A DNA stretch of 64,000 nucleotides from an uncultured Alcanivorax sp. GTDB taxonomy: Bacteria > Pseudomonadota > Gammaproteobacteria > Pseudomonadales > Alcanivoracaceae. The stretch is taken from the NCBI RefSeq assembly GCF_947258575.1, contig NZ_CAMYIV010000005.1:62001-126000 (forward strand), given 5' to 3'. The translations under genes and the position numbers were made by a program. Within the stretch, counting starts at the first letter, position 1, and every line of letters starts with the position of its first letter. Under the pieces are notes generated by a model. It was not told the origin of the DNA and searched no databases. It was given only the letters and a program-made list of their open reading frames with translations. Positions 8,592-19,310 of the stretch are shown in pieces.

Positions 8592-10081
8592 GGCGCCTCT
8601 CCGAGTACCGCAGTGATATAGAGGCTCGGGTCCAGTAACTGCTCGGCGGCGGCCTGGGACAGTACCAGCACCGGCTGGGCGCCCAGGCCGATGGCCACGG
8701 TGATCAGCGCCAGGCCGGCCACCGTGGCGTAGAGCAGGGTGTTGCTGCCGCTGGCGGCGCAAGCGGTGTTTTCCGGTGCCGCCTTCCAGAATACCTCAGC
8801 CCAGATCTTGGTCATGGAGTAGAGGGTCAGCAGGCCCACCAGCAGGGCGGCGGCGACCAGCGCCCAGGCACCGGCTTCCACGCCACCGCGGATGACGATG
8901 AACTTGCCGAAGAACCCGGACAGCGGCGGCATGCCGGCCAGAGACAGGGCGGGGATCAGGAACAGCAGGGCCAGCCAGGGCTTGTCACGATACAGGCCGC
9001 CCAGTTGCTTGAGCTCGTAGCTGCCACGCAGGCGGTAGACCAGGCCGCTGACAAAGAACAGGTTCGCCTTCACGATGATGTGGTGAATGATGTAGAAGAT
9101 GCCGCCGGCCAGGGCCAGCACGCTCACCGAGGCCAGCGCCAGGCCCATCATCATGTAGCCGATCTGGCTGACGATATGGAATGACAGGATGCGGCGGAAT
9201 TCGAACTGGGCGGCGGCGCCCAGTACCCCGGTGACCATGGTCAGCCCGGCGCCCCACAGCAGCACCTGATGGATCAGCGGGTCATCCATGCCGAAGATCA
9301 GGGTGAACACCCGGAACAGGGCATACACGCCCACCTTGGTGAGCAAGCCGGCGAACAAGGCGGACACCGCCACCTGGGGCGTGTGGTAGGACGCGGGCAG
9401 CCAGAAGAAGAACGGAAACGCCGCCGCCTTGATGCCGAAGGCCACCATGAACAGCATGGCGATGACCGTGGTCATGCCGGAATCCACTTCCCCCAGCTTT
9501 ACGGCAATGTCGGCCATGTTGAGTGTGCCCACCAGGCCGTAAAGCAGACCCACGGCGGACAGGAACAGGGCAGAGGACACCAGGTTGAGGGTCACGTACT
9601 TGATGGCCCCCTCCATCTGCGCCCGCTCGCCGCCCAGGATCAGCAGGGAGAAGGACGCCACCAGCATCACCTCGAACCATACATACAGGTTGAAGATATC
9701 ACCGGTAAGAAAGGCGCCGTTGACCCCGGCCAGCAGCAGGTGCATGAGCGGGAAATAACCGGCCTTGCGATGGGCGATGCTGATGCTGCCCAGGGAGTAA
9801 AACGCGGTGGCGGCACTGGTGACGGCGCTGAGCAACACCATGATGGCGGCCAGCAGGTCACTGACCAGCACGATGCCGAAGGGGGCGGGCCAGCTGCCCA
9901 GCTCGGATACGATATGGCCCTGCTCCCAGGTGGCCAGTAACAGCGCCACGGCACTGATCACCAGGGCGATGCCGCCGATGACCGCCAGGGCGCCCTGCAC
10001 ACGCTGGGAGTGGCGCCCCAGCAGGGACAGGGCCCCGGCTGCAAGGGGAATCAGAATGGGCAGGATCACCAGAAGATTCAT
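8588..10081 (-). CDS. mrpD: Mrp operon 1: Na+/H+ antiporter subunit D
   Basis: 497 residues with about 14 transmembrane helices, homologous to complex I subunits NuoL/M/N and one of the two putative ion-translocating subunits. Recognisable segments are [39 protein letters not shown] and [18 protein letters not shown], the last two carrying the conserved Lys and His positions of this family. Overlaps mrpC by four bases upstream and mrpE by four downstream, so translation is probably coupled. Confidence 0.95.
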   Translation of the reverse strand: MNLLVILPILIPLAAGALSLLGRHSQRVQGALAVIGGIALVISAVALLLATWEQGHIVSELGSWPAPFGIVLVSDLLAAIMVLLSAVTSAATAFYSLGSISIAHRKAGYFPLMHLLLAGVNGAFLTGDIFNLYVWFEVMLVASFSLLILGGERAQMEGAIKYVTLNLVSSALFLSAVGLLYGLVGTLNMADIAVKLGEVDSGMTTVIAMLFMVAFGIKAAAFPFFFWLPASYHTPQVAVSALFAGLLTKVGVYALFRVFTLIFGMDDPLIHQVLLWGAGLTMVTGVLGAAAQFEFRRILSFHIVSQIGYMMMGLALASVSVLALAGGIFYIIHHIIVKANLFFVSGLVYRLRGSYELKQLGGLYRDKPWLALLFLIPALSLAGMPPLSGFFGKFIVIRGGVEAGAWALVAAALLVGLLTLYSMTKIWAEVFWKAAPENTACAASGSNTLLYATVAGLALITVAIGLGAQPVLVLSQAAAEQLLDPSLYITAVLGEAP

Positions 10082-10425
10082 GTGTCGGTATCCCGCATCT
10101 GGTTCATGTCGTCCGCTTCCACGACTTCGTAGGCGCGGCGAATCAGTACCACCGCAAAGGCCAGTACCCCGAAGCCAATGACGATGGCGGTGAGAATCAG
10201 CGCCTGGGCCAGCGGGTCGGCCACCAGGCCAGCGGGCACCTGGGCGTCATCCGGCACCAGCGGCGGGGCATCCCGGTGCAGGCCGGCGGCGGTGAAGATC
10301 AGCAGGTTGGCGGCGTTGGACAGCAGCACCAGGCCGATCACCAGTTTGACGATGGAGCGGCGCAGCATCATGTAAATGGCGGCGGCGTAGAGCACGCCCA
10401 CCACCAGGGCCATCAGGCTGGTCAT
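10078..10425 (-). CDS. mrpC: Mrp operon 1: Na+/H+ antiporter subunit C
   Basis: 115 residues, three helices, the NuoK-like subunit. Typical segments: [29 protein letters not shown] and [21 protein letters not shown]. Overlaps mrpB and mrpD by four bases each. Confidence 0.95.
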   Translation of the reverse strand: MTSLMALVVGVLYAAAIYMMLRRSIVKLVIGLVLLSNAANLLIFTAAGLHRDAPPLVPDDAQVPAGLVADPLAQALILTAIVIGFGVLAFAVVLIRRAYEVVEADDMNQMRDTDT

Positions 10426-10889
10426 GTGTCCTGCTCCGCCAGGTTGATGATGATGGTGCTGGCGGTGCCCAGCACCACCAGAAACACCCCCAGATCGAAC
10501 AGCAAGGGCGAACCCAGCTTCAGTTCACCGAACACCGGCAGGCTGACGGTGAGCCAGTGGGCAGTGAGAAACGGCTGGCCACTGAACAGGCCGATGACCC
10601 CGGCGGCCAGCGCCAGGATCAGTCCCCAGGCGATCAGGTCGCGGGGGTCTACCCGCAGGACTCGGCGGGCGCCGGCTTCGCTCATGGCAAACAGATGCAC
10701 GGCGATGGCCGCGGACGCCACCAGCCCGGCGATAAAGCCGCCGCCCGGCGCGTTGTGGCCGCGCAGCAGCAGGAACAGGGCGAACAGCAACAGCAGCGGC
10801 AGCAGGAAAAAGCCGGTGGTGCGCAGGATCAGCGACTGGGTGCGCAGGGCGTTGCGGTCCGGGGGTGGTATGCGGCGCTCTCTAGTCAT
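10422..10889 (-). CDS. mrpB: Mrp operon 1: Na+/H+ antiporter subunit B
   Basis: 155 residues, MnhB family membrane subunit with the diagnostic [20 protein letters not shown] and, near the end, [17 protein letters not shown]. In this operon it is a separate gene, whereas in the second operon the equivalent domain is fused to the end of subunit A. It overlaps the mrpA stop by eight bases. Confidence 0.94.
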   Translation of the reverse strand: MTRERRIPPPDRNALRTQSLILRTTGFFLLPLLLLFALFLLLRGHNAPGGGFIAGLVASAAIAVHLFAMSEAGARRVLRVDPRDLIAWGLILALAAGVIGLFSGQPFLTAHWLTVSLPVFGELKLGSPLLFDLGVFLVVLGTASTIIINLAEQDT

Positions 10890-13209
10890 GGGTCTCCTCC
10901 GGTTCCGTGGTGTCGCCCTTGCTGCGCAGTTTCAGCATGGCGTAGACCCCGGTGGCGGCCAGCGCCAGCACGAAGATTTCGCCCAGGGTATCCAGGGCGC
11001 GGAAGTCCACCAGAATCACGTTGACGATGTTGCGGCCGTAGCCGGCGGGCACGCTCTCGGAAATGAAGTAGTGGGCAATGCTGCCGTGGTAACGACTGCC
11101 CAGCACGCTGAGCAACAGCACCGTGACCATGCCACCCACGGTGATGCCCACCAGGGCGTCCGCCAGCCGGGTGCGGGTGCGGGTGAGGCGCAGGAAGCCG
11201 GGCAGGCGGAACAGCACCAGGACCAGCATGATCACGGTGAGGGTTTCCACCAGTACCTGGGTGATGCTCAGGTCCGGGGCGCTGAACAGCACATAGAGCA
11301 GGGCGATGGAAAAGCCCACCGCGCCCAGGCTGGCCACCGCCCCCAGCCGCGATTGCAGGGTTACTGCTGCCAGGGTGGCGATGACCAGCACGGCGGCGAT
11401 CACCGCTTCATGGAGTTGGATGTCGGTGAAGTCCGGGCGCAATTTGAGCGCATCCGGGTTCAGCCACAGGGCAGCGACGACCAGGGCCACCAGGGTCAGC
11501 AGGGTGCTGATCAGGTAATAGCGCAGGTAGCCGCTTTGCAGCAGGCGGGTCTGGCCATTGGACAGGGCGACCAGGCCATCCATCAGACGGTGATAGGCCT
11601 GCTCCGGGCCGAAGCGGGACAGCGTGTCCGCCCAGCGGGTGTAGTGGCGGAAGCCCTGCCAGTAGCGGAACAGCACCAGGCCCACCAGCACCGCGCCGAG
11701 GCTGATCAGCAGGGCGGTGTTGATGCCGTGCCACAGGGCCAGGGGTTGCGTCACCGTCTCGCCCAGGCTGGCGCTGGCAGCGGCGCTGAGCAGGGTGCGG
11801 TCAATCAGCCCGGGAATCAGCCCCAGCAGCAGGCCCAGGCCGGCCAGCAGGGCCGGGCCCAACAGCATGGCCGGCGGTGCCTCGCTGGGGGTGTGGGTGA
11901 GTGCAGCGGGCTTGCCGAACCAGGGGCGAATACCGATCACGGCGGCCACGGCCACCCCCAGGGCGGCGGCGACCACGATGGCCGCGCTGAACAGGGGCGC
12001 CAGGGCATGGCCGTGGTTCAGGCCGGCTTCGAGCAATTGCTCCTTGGCGATAAAGCCGAACAGGGGCATCACCCCGGCCAGGGACAGGGCGGCCAGGCCG
12101 GCGCAGGCGCTGGTCACGGGCAGGTAGCGAGCCCAGCCGCCGGTGTCGAGAAAATCCTTGCGACCGGTCTGGTGATCAATGATGCCGGCCACCATGAACA
12201 GGGCGCCCTTGTAGAGCGAGTGGGCCAGCAGGTAGCTCATGGCGGCGAGCAGGGCGGTGCGGGTGCCCAGGCCGATCAGCATGGTAAGAGTGCCCAGGGC
12301 CATCACGGTGGAATAGGCCAGCATGCGCTTGATACCGGTGGCGCGCAGGGCCAGGAACACCCCCAGCACCATGGTGATGGCGCCCGCGCCGCCCAGCAGA
12401 AGCAGCCATAGTTCGGTGCCGCCCATGGCCGGGTGCAGCCGTGCCAGCAGGTAGATGCCGGCTTTCACCATGGTGGCCGAGTGCAGGTAGGCGCTCACCG
12501 GGGTAGGTGCGGCCATGGCATTGGGCAGCCAGAAGTGGAACGGGAACTGGGCGCTCTTGGTAAAGGCGCCGAGCACGATCAGCACCAGTGTCAGCCCGTA
12601 AAGCGGGTGGGCGGTGATGGTGTCGCCCCGGGTGATCAGCACTGACAACTCATAGCTGCCACCGATGTGGCCCAGCAGGATAAAGCCGGTCATCAACGCC
12701 AGGCCGCCGCCCACGGTGACGATCAGCCCCTGCAGGGCCTTGGCCCGGGCGTTGGCGTCTTCGTGGTTGAAGCCGATCAGCAGATAGGAGGTGATGCTGG
12801 TGAGTTCCCAGAACACGAACAGCACGATCAGGTTGTCGCTGAGCACCACGCCGAGCATGGAGGCCATGAAGCATAGCAGCAGCACATACAACCGGGGCAG
12901 GTCCCGGTGGTCTTCCAGGTAGCGACCGGCATAGATGAAGATCAGCGCGCCGATGGCGCAGATCATCAGGGCAAACAATAGCGACAGGCCGTCGAGCATG
13001 AAGCTTAGCGGCATGGCCAGCGCAGGAACCCAGTCGATGTGGGTAAGCAGCGGGCCTTGCTGGGTGACGGGTAGCCATTGCAGAAAAAAATACAGCGTCA
13101 GCCCGGCGGGGAGCAGGGCGAGAAGCCAGCCACTGTAACGGGGGAAAAGCCGATGCAGGGCAGGGGCCAGGGGTGCGAGCAAGAATCCAGACAAGATGCC
13201 TGTCAGCAT
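10882..13209 (-). CDS. mrpA: Mrp operon 1: Na+/H+ antiporter subunit A
   Basis: 775 residues, the large NuoL-like subunit; the size fits MrpA proteins without a fused B domain. Signatures: [31 protein letters not shown] followed by [40 protein letters not shown] and, near the C-terminus, [20 protein letters not shown]. It probably carries one proton or cation pathway and drives Na+ efflux with MrpD. First gene of the seven-gene leftward operon; a sigma-E-like promoter lies about 80 bases upstream (13293-13320). Confidence 0.95.
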   Translation of the reverse strand: MLTGILSGFLLAPLAPALHRLFPRYSGWLLALLPAGLTLYFFLQWLPVTQQGPLLTHIDWVPALAMPLSFMLDGLSLLFALMICAIGALIFIYAGRYLEDHRDLPRLYVLLLCFMASMLGVVLSDNLIVLFVFWELTSITSYLLIGFNHEDANARAKALQGLIVTVGGGLALMTGFILLGHIGGSYELSVLITRGDTITAHPLYGLTLVLIVLGAFTKSAQFPFHFWLPNAMAAPTPVSAYLHSATMVKAGIYLLARLHPAMGGTELWLLLLGGAGAITMVLGVFLALRATGIKRMLAYSTVMALGTLTMLIGLGTRTALLAAMSYLLAHSLYKGALFMVAGIIDHQTGRKDFLDTGGWARYLPVTSACAGLAALSLAGVMPLFGFIAKEQLLEAGLNHGHALAPLFSAAIVVAAALGVAVAAVIGIRPWFGKPAALTHTPSEAPPAMLLGPALLAGLGLLLGLIPGLIDRTLLSAAASASLGETVTQPLALWHGINTALLISLGAVLVGLVLFRYWQGFRHYTRWADTLSRFGPEQAYHRLMDGLVALSNGQTRLLQSGYLRYYLISTLLTLVALVVAALWLNPDALKLRPDFTDIQLHEAVIAAVLVIATLAAVTLQSRLGAVASLGAVGFSIALLYVLFSAPDLSITQVLVETLTVIMLVLVLFRLPGFLRLTRTRTRLADALVGITVGGMVTVLLLSVLGSRYHGSIAHYFISESVPAGYGRNIVNVILVDFRALDTLGEIFVLALAATGVYAMLKLRSKGDTTEPEETHD

Positions 13210-13584
13210 GGCGCTCCGTTATCAGTAGCCCGCTTTCGCGGAATATGGTGTCACCGTAAAACGATGATTAGCATGGAATTATGCTACGCATTATGTGAAA
13301 TCTCAGGCAAGGTAAAGTTCCGTTTTGAGGCGAAAAAAGCGGTCTGTTGCTACTTATTTAAGAGCGTTGATCGGGGCAAAAAAATGCCTATTTTTTTGGT
13401 TTTCGCCTGGCGTGTGTAACAAGAAGAAAACAAACGGGGGTGTGTGCCTGTTTCCTGTTGCCCGGTTTGCGCACTGTAATAGCTGCTGCTGTCGGAGGGA
13501 TTCTTGCAAGGGAAGGGGGGCATGGCATACTTGCCGAGTTTTGCTGCCTGTGGGTAGCACAAGGATTGTTATTCAAGAGAGCAC
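13210..13584. other. divergent intergenic region between the two Mrp operons
   Basis: 375 AT-richer bases with no credible gene; it must hold the promoters of both Mrp operons. On the leftward side a sigma-E-like promoter is visible (separate entry). On the rightward side the best sigma-70-like match is weak: TTGCAA at 13504-13509, 16 bases, then CATACT at 13526-13531. No clear operator palindrome was found. Confidence 0.5.
13293..13320 (-). promoter_or_regulatory. candidate sigma-E-type promoter of Mrp operon 1
   Basis: On the minus strand GGAACTTT (-35; GAACTT at 13320-13315) is followed by 16 bases and TCACAT (13298-13293). The -35 matches the RpoE/AlgU consensus fully; the -10 is a partial match (TCxxA). 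The mrpA start codon is about 80 bases downstream. The element lies in the divergent intergenic region, so the position is sensible, but the -10 makes this weaker than the sRNA and lipoprotein promoters elsewhere in the window. Confidence 0.4.
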
Positions 13585-16377
13585 ATGATGTTGCCTGCAA
13601 TTGTTCTGCTTCCTCTTCTGGCGGCGCTACTCCCCATGTTCACCCGCCATCTGGGGCGCCGTTGGTGTGCCCTGCTGGTGGCGCTGCCGGTGGTGGCCGC
13701 CCTGGGCTTGTTGGCCCAGGCGTCCCTGCCGATTTGGGAAGGGGGGATGCAGCAGTGGTCCATGGCCTGGCTGCCGTCTCTGGGGTTGAATCTGGCCCTG
13801 CGCCTGGATGGCCTGGCGTTGCTGTTCTGCGTATTGATTCTGGGTATCGGGTTGCTGGTGGTGGTGTATGCCCACTATTACCTGCCGGCCAAGGATGACG
13901 GCGGTCGCTTCTACACCCTGCTGCTGCTGTTCATGTTCAGCATGCTGGGGGTGGTGACCAGCGACAACCTGCTGTTTCTGGTGTTTTTCTGGGAGCTGAC
14001 CAGCCTTAGCTCCTTCTTGCTGATCAGCTACAAGCAATACGACAGTGCCGCCCGCAAGGGCGCACGGATGGCGCTGACGGTCACCGGCATGGGCGGCCTG
14101 GCGCTGCTGGCCGGGGTGCTGCTGATTGGTCATGTGGTGGGCAGCTTCTCGTTGAGCACGGTGCTGGAGAACGGCGCCCTGGTGCAGCAGCATGCCCTGT
14201 ACCCGGTGATTCTCTGCCTGGTGTTGCTGGGGGCGTTCACCAAGAGTGCCCAGTTCCCGTTCCATTTCTGGCTGCCCCATGCCATGGCGGCGCCCACGCC
14301 GGTGAGTGCCTACCTGCATTCGGCCACCATGGTGAAGGCAGGCATCTTCCTGCTGGCGCGTTTCTATCCGGTGCTGGCGGGGACCGACCTGTGGTTCTAT
14401 CTGGTCACTACCGCCGGTATGGCCACCCTGCTGTGGGGGGCGGTCTGGGCCCTGTTCCAGCATGACCTGAAAGGCCTGCTGGCGTTTTCCACCATCAGTC
14501 ACCTGGGCCTGATCACCTTGCTGTTCGGCCTTAATTCGCCGCTGGCGGCGGTGGCCGGGGTGTTCCATATCATCAACCACGCGACCTTCAAGGCAGGCCT
14601 GTTCATGGCCGCCGGCATCATCGATCAGCAGACCGGTACCCGCGACATGCGCCGCATCAACGGCCTGTGGAAGTACATGCCCTATACGGCGGTGTTGGCC
14701 ATGGTGGCGTCGGCGGCCATGGCCGGGGTGCCGCTGCTGAACGGCTTCCTGTCCAAGGAAATGTTCTTTACCGAGACCCTGCAGTCCGACCAGCTGGGCG
14801 CCATGAGCTGGCTGCTGCCGCTGGGGGCCACCCTGGGCGGGGTGTTCTCGGTGGCCTACTCGGCGCGCTTTATTCACGATGTGTTCTTCAATGGCGAGCC
14901 GGTGAATCTGCCTAAGTTCCCGCCCCAGGAACCGCCCCGTTATATGAAGATTCCGGTGGAAATCCTGGTGGCCCTGTGTGTGGCGGTGGGGGTGTTCCCG
15001 GCGATTACTGTGGCGGCACTGCTTGCGGTGGCGGCCACTGCCACCCTGGGCGGTACCCTGCCCGAGTATCATCTGGCGGTATGGCACGGGCTCAACATTC
15101 CGCTGTTGATGAGTGTCATCGCCCTGGTCGGGGGGATCGCAGTGTACGCCTGCCGTCGGCGGCTGTTTGCCTGGTATGCGCGCTTGCCGGAGATTGATGC
15201 CAAGCGGGTGTTCGAAGGCCGTATCCAGGCGGTGGTGCGACTGGCCGCCGGCGTTACCCGGCGATTGCAGACCGGCTCCCTGCAGGGCTACGTGGCCTGG
15301 GTGCTGGCGCTGGTGGCGGCGGTGCTGGTATGGCAGTTGCCCAACCTGGCCAGTGTCACCGGCGAGCGCGCCATGCTGCCGGTGGATGGGGTATCGGTTC
15401 TCTGTGCCTTGATGCTGATTGCTGCCGCCCTGCTGACCACGGTGCTGCATCGCCAGCGGATGATGGCGATTATCTGCCTGAGCGTGGTGGGGCTGATCGT
15501 GTCGCTGATTTTCGTGCGTTTTTCAGCGCCGGATCTGGCCCTGACCCAGCTTTCTGTGGAAGTGGTCAGCGTGCTGCTGCTGATGCTGGCCATGTACTTT
15601 TTGCCGTCGCGGGCCAAGGCCGATTCCAACCCCCTGCGGGTGAGCCGTGATGCGGTGCTGGCGGTGCTGATCGGCACCGGCGTGGCCGTGGTCGCCCTGC
15701 TGGTGATGACCACCGACACCGCCACCATCAGCCCGTTCTTCCTGGAGAACAGTGTGCCCGGTGGTGGCGGCACCAATGTAGTTAACGTGATCCTGGTGGA
15801 CTTCCGTGGCTTTGATACCTTTGGCGAAATTACCGTGCTGGGTATTGCGGCTCTGGGCATCTATGCCCTGCTCAGTGATCTGAAGCTGGCGTCGGCCAAG
15901 TACGATCCCTTCGGCCGTCCCTGGGCCCATGACGCCCACCCGCTGGTGCTGGTGACCCTGTCGCGGCCGCTGTTGCCGCTGGCGCTGATGATCGCGGTGT
16001 ATATCTTCCTGCGCGGCCATAACCTGCCCGGCGGTGGCTTTGTGGCGGGGCTGATCACCTCGGTGGCCTTACTGCTGCAGTACGTGGCATCCGGGGTGAC
16101 CTGGGTGCACAAGCGCATCCCCGGCGATTACCACCCGCTGGTGGCGCTGGGTGTGTTGCTGGCCGGCCTGACCGGGGTGGCCAGCTGGGCTTTCGATGCG
16201 CCTTTCCTGACCAGCACCTTTACCCATGTGCACCTGCCTCTGATCGGCGACTTCGAGCTGGCCAGTGCCATGCTGTTTGATACCGGCGTGTTCCTCACCG
16301 TGGTGGGCGCCACCCTGCTGATACTCGCCAACCTGGGCAAGCTGTCGCTGCTGGATGACAAGAAGGAGACCACCTGA
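13585..16377 (+). CDS. mrpA: Mrp operon 2: fused Na+/H+ antiporter subunits A and B
   Basis: 930 residues, the fused (group 2, PhaAB-like) form. Residues 1 to about 770 are the NuoL-like A subunit ([76 protein letters not shown]). The last about 150 residues are an MnhB domain (VYIFLRGHNLPGGGFVAGL, AMLFDTGVFLTVVGATLL). First gene of a six-gene rightward operon with overlapping or abutting genes. The ATG at 13585 is followed by another at 13588; the true start could be either. The 13210-13584 intergenic region separates it from operon 1. Confidence 0.95.
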   Translation: MMLPAIVLLPLLAALLPMFTRHLGRRWCALLVALPVVAALGLLAQASLPIWEGGMQQWSMAWLPSLGLNLALRLDGLALLFCVLILGIGLLVVVYAHYYLPAKDDGGRFYTLLLLFMFSMLGVVTSDNLLFLVFFWELTSLSSFLLISYKQYDSAARKGARMALTVTGMGGLALLAGVLLIGHVVGSFSLSTVLENGALVQQHALYPVILCLVLLGAFTKSAQFPFHFWLPHAMAAPTPVSAYLHSATMVKAGIFLLARFYPVLAGTDLWFYLVTTAGMATLLWGAVWALFQHDLKGLLAFSTISHLGLITLLFGLNSPLAAVAGVFHIINHATFKAGLFMAAGIIDQQTGTRDMRRINGLWKYMPYTAVLAMVASAAMAGVPLLNGFLSKEMFFTETLQSDQLGAMSWLLPLGATLGGVFSVAYSARFIHDVFFNGEPVNLPKFPPQEPPRYMKIPVEILVALCVAVGVFPAITVAALLAVAATATLGGTLPEYHLAVWHGLNIPLLMSVIALVGGIAVYACRRRLFAWYARLPEIDAKRVFEGRIQAVVRLAAGVTRRLQTGSLQGYVAWVLALVAAVLVWQLPNLASVTGERAMLPVDGVSVLCALMLIAAALLTTVLHRQRMMAIICLSVVGLIVSLIFVRFSAPDLALTQLSVEVVSVLLLMLAMYFLPSRAKADSNPLRVSRDAVLAVLIGTGVAVVALLVMTTDTATISPFFLENSVPGGGGTNVVNVILVDFRGFDTFGEITVLGIAALGIYALLSDLKLASAKYDPFGRPWAHDAHPLVLVTLSRPLLPLALMIAVYIFLRGHNLPGGGFVAGLITSVALLLQYVASGVTWVHKRIPGDYHPLVALGVLLAGLTGVASWAFDAPFLTSTFTHVHLPLIGDFELASAMLFDTGVFLTVVGATLLILANLGKLSLLDDKKETT

Positions 16378-16712
16378 TGGAATTGTTAGTGGCGCTGATT
16401 ATCGGCGTGCTGGTGGCCACCGGCGTATACCTGTGCCTGCGTGCGCGCACCTTTTCGGTGGTGCTGGGGCTGACTCTGCTGGGTTACGGGGTGAATGTGT
16501 TCCTGTTCTCCATGGGCGGCCTGAAGATCAACCAGGTGGCAGTAGTGGGCGCCAGTGCCGACCCCACCGACCCGTTGACCCAGGCCCTGGTGCTCACCGC
16601 CATCGTGATCGGTTTCGCCATGACCGCCTTCCTGGTGGTGCTGGCCCTGCGTAGCCAGGGGGAGCAGCACAGTGACCATGTGGATGGTCAGGACGGGGAG
16701 CAACGTTCATGA
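16377..16712 (+). CDS. mrpC: Mrp operon 2: Na+/H+ antiporter subunit C
   Basis: 111 residues, NuoK-like three-helix subunit ([40 protein letters not shown]). Its ATG overlaps the TGA of the fused A-B gene by one base and its end overlaps mrpD by four. Confidence 0.94.
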   Translation: MELLVALIIGVLVATGVYLCLRARTFSVVLGLTLLGYGVNVFLFSMGGLKINQVAVVGASADPTDPLTQALVLTAIVIGFAMTAFLVVLALRSQGEQHSDHVDGQDGEQRS

Positions 16713-18190
16713 CGCACTGGATTATTGCGCCCATCCTGATTCCGGCCCTGGCCGGCTTGCTGCTGTTGCTGGAGGTCCGCGAGCGGCAACGGCTGCGGCG
16801 AGTGACCGGTCTGCTTTCTTGTATCGCCCTGATACCGGTGGCGCTGGTGTTGTGGCAGCAGGCGGCCCAGGGTGACGTGGGGGTCTACCAGCTGGGTAAC
16901 TGGCAGGCGCCGTTCGGCATCGTGCTGGTGCTGGACAAGCTCAGTGCCCTGATGCTGCTGCTGACCGCCGTGCTGGCGTTGCCGGCGCTGTTGTATGGCT
17001 GCGCCGGTGATGATCGCCGGGGGCCCAACTTCCATTCCCTGTTTCAGTTTCAGTTGATGGGCATCAACGGCGCGTTCCTCACCGGTGACCTGTTCAACCT
17101 GTTCGTGTTCTTCGAGGTGTTGTTGATCGCCTCCTACGGCCTGGCGCTGCATGGCCGTGGCCCGGAGCGGGTCAAAGCCGGCCTGCATTATGTGGTGCTG
17201 AACCTGGCGGGTTCGGCCCTGTTCCTGATCGCCCTGGGGCTGATCTACGGCACCACCGGCACCCTCAACATGGCCGATTTCGCGGTCAAGGCCCAGGCGC
17301 TGGAGGGTAGCGACCAGATCCTGCTGACCGTGGCGGTGTTGTTGCTGTGGGTGGTGTTCGGCCTCAAGGCGGCCCTGTTCCCACTGTATTTCTGGCTGCC
17401 GGCCACCTATGCCAATGCCACTGCGCCGGTGGCGGCGTTGTTTGCCATCATGACCAAGGTGGGCATCTACGCCATCCTGCGCATGCAGGCACTGGCCTTC
17501 AGTGACGGGCCGCTGGCCGGGCTGGGGTCCGACCTGCTCTGGTGGCTGGCGCTGGTGACCCTGGGGCTGGCGGCAATCGGTGCCCTGGCAGCGCAACGGC
17601 TGGGCGGGCTGGTGGCCTACCTGGTGGTCATGTCCGTGGGCACGCTGGTGGCGGCGCTGAGTCTGGGCGACCCGGAGACTGTCGGTCCGGCACTCTATTA
17701 CCTGATCCATTCCACCCTGATCTGTGGCGCCCTGTTCCTGCTCTGTGATCTGCTGCGCCGCTCCCGGGGCGATAGCGATGACCGGCTGGAGTCCGGCCCG
17801 CCACTGGCACATGGCAACTGGCTGGGTGCGGCGTTCTTTGCTGCTGCGGTGGCGGTGGTGGGGTTGCCGCCCCTGTCCGGTTTTGTCGGCAAGGTGGCGC
17901 TGTTGCAGGCGGTGCCTAGTGCGCCTTACTGGGCGCTGCTGTTGCTGGGAGGGCTGGCTGGCCTGATGGGCCTGAGCCGCGCCGGTTCCACGCTGTTCTG
18001 GCGGGTGCACGGAGAGGTTGTCGGCAAGACACTCGGTAAGCGGCGTGTCTTTGCCATGCTGGCCCTGTTGCTGATGAGCCCGGCGTTGACCCTGGCCGCG
18101 GAGCCTCTGCTGCAGCTATGCGCTGGCGTGGCCGATCAGCTGGCGGACCAGACGATTTATATTCGCGCGGTGTTGGGAGGTGCCTCATGA
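16709..18190 (+). CDS. mrpD: Mrp operon 2: Na+/H+ antiporter subunit D
   Basis: 493 residues, polytopic NuoN/M-like antiporter subunit. It contains DLFNLFVFFEVLLIASYGLA, FGLKAALFPLYFWLPATYAN and PALYYLIHSTLICGALFLL, matching the operon 1 copy position by position while diverging in sequence. Neighbours overlap by four bases on each side. Confidence 0.94.
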   Translation: MTHWIIAPILIPALAGLLLLLEVRERQRLRRVTGLLSCIALIPVALVLWQQAAQGDVGVYQLGNWQAPFGIVLVLDKLSALMLLLTAVLALPALLYGCAGDDRRGPNFHSLFQFQLMGINGAFLTGDLFNLFVFFEVLLIASYGLALHGRGPERVKAGLHYVVLNLAGSALFLIALGLIYGTTGTLNMADFAVKAQALEGSDQILLTVAVLLLWVVFGLKAALFPLYFWLPATYANATAPVAALFAIMTKVGIYAILRMQALAFSDGPLAGLGSDLLWWLALVTLGLAAIGALAAQRLGGLVAYLVVMSVGTLVAALSLGDPETVGPALYYLIHSTLICGALFLLCDLLRRSRGDSDDRLESGPPLAHGNWLGAAFFAAAVAVVGLPPLSGFVGKVALLQAVPSAPYWALLLLGGLAGLMGLSRAGSTLFWRVHGEVVGKTLGKRRVFAMLALLLMSPALTLAAEPLLQLCAGVADQLADQTIYIRAVLGGAS

Positions 18191-18672
18191 AGCGCTTGCT
18201 TCCCTATCCCAGTCTGACCCTGGTGCTGTGGCTGACCTGGCTGCTGCTCAATGGCTTCAGTGTGGGCCATGCCCTGTTGGGGTTGATTCTGGCGGTGGTG
18301 TTGCCGCTGGGCACCCGACCCTTCTGGCCACAGGTGCCGCTGGTTCGTGATCGCATGGGCCTGCTGCGTTTCGTGCTGCGGGTGGCCAAGGATATTTTGC
18401 TGGCCAACCTGGCGGTGGCCCTGAAGGTGTTGGGGCCGGTGAAGGATCTGCAGCCCGGTTTTGTGGAGGTGCCACTGGACCTGCGCGACAGCTTTGCCAT
18501 TACCGTGCTTACCAGTACGGTGTCGCTGACCCCGGGGACAGTGTCCGCCGATGTCAGCGAGGACCGCACCCGGTTGCTGGTGCATGCCCTGCACGTGGAA
18601 GATCCGCAGGCCCTGGTGGCGGAAATCAAGCAGCGCTACGAAGGGCCTATCAAGGAGATTTTCGAATGCTAG
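18187..18672 (+). CDS. mrpE: Mrp operon 2: Na+/H+ antiporter subunit E
   Basis: 161 residues, MnhE family, with N-terminal membrane helices and the conserved STVSLTPGTVSADVSEDRTR. The frame is open upstream of the chosen ATG, but the start before KRLLPYPS overlaps the mrpD stop by four bases as in operon 1 and is preceded by GGGAGG. Confidence 0.93.
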   Translation: MKRLLPYPSLTLVLWLTWLLLNGFSVGHALLGLILAVVLPLGTRPFWPQVPLVRDRMGLLRFVLRVAKDILLANLAVALKVLGPVKDLQPGFVEVPLDLRDSFAITVLTSTVSLTPGTVSADVSEDRTRLLVHALHVEDPQALVAEIKQRYEGPIKEIFEC

Positions 18673-18935
18673 AAAGTGCCATCTCGTTGACGTTTGGCCT
18701 GCTGACGGTGGCCTGGGTGTTGAACCTGTATCGGCTGGTGATCGGCCCCTCCCTGCCGGACCGGGTGCTGGCGCTGGATACCATGTATATCAACAGCATC
18801 GCCCTGATCGTGGTGTACGGCATCCAGGTGGATAGCAAGCTGTACTTCGAGGCCGCCATGCTGATTGCCCTGATCGGCTTTGTCAGCACCGTGGCGGTGG
18901 CCAAGTACATTACCCGCGGCGACATCATTGAATAA
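18666..18935 (+). CDS. mrpF: Mrp operon 2: Na+/H+ antiporter subunit F
   Basis: 89 residues, three helices, MnhF family (LYRLVIGPSLPDRVLALDTM). Overlaps mrpE by seven bases. Here mrpE and mrpF are fused by overlap, unlike operon 1 where a REPIN-like element separates them. Confidence 0.93.
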   Translation: MLESAISLTFGLLTVAWVLNLYRLVIGPSLPDRVLALDTMYINSIALIVVYGIQVDSKLYFEAAMLIALIGFVSTVAVAKYITRGDIIE

Positions 18936-18970
18936 TGCCTGGCACCCGGTGCCAGGCAAGTGGAGCTTTT

Positions 18971-19303
18971 ATGAACGTCTTGATCGAATGGCTGGTGGCA
19001 ATTTTTGTGGTGGTGGGCGGCATTTTTGCGCTGATCGGCTCCATCGGCCTGGCGCGGTTGCCGGATTTCTACACCCGCCTGCACGGCCCCACCAAGGCCA
19101 CGACCCTGGGGGTGGGCGGCACCATCATTGCGTCACTGCTGTTTTTTTCCTGGCAGGAGCGCGGGCTGCAACTCCATGAGGTGCTGATCACCCTGTTCCT
19201 GTTTATCACCGCCCCGGTGTCTGCGCACATGCTGGCCAAGGCGGCTATGCATCGGGATCTGAAACGGATGAAGGGTACGCGGGGCGAGCCGTGGAAGCAG
19301 TAA
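18971..19303 (+). CDS. mrpG: Mrp operon 2: Na+/H+ antiporter subunit G
   Basis: 110 residues, MnhG family (GSIGLARLPDFYTRLHGPTKATTLG). The frame is open 36 bases upstream, but the ATG before NVLIEWL has GTGGAG six bases in front of it and gives a normal-length protein. A short palindrome (CCTGGCACCCGGTGCCAGG) lies in the 35-bp gap after mrpF. Confidence 0.92.
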   Translation: MNVLIEWLVAIFVVVGGIFALIGSIGLARLPDFYTRLHGPTKATTLGVGGTIIASLLFFSWQERGLQLHEVLITLFLFITAPVSAHMLAKAAMHRDLKRMKGTRGEPWKQ

Positions 19304-19310
19304 GGCAGCG

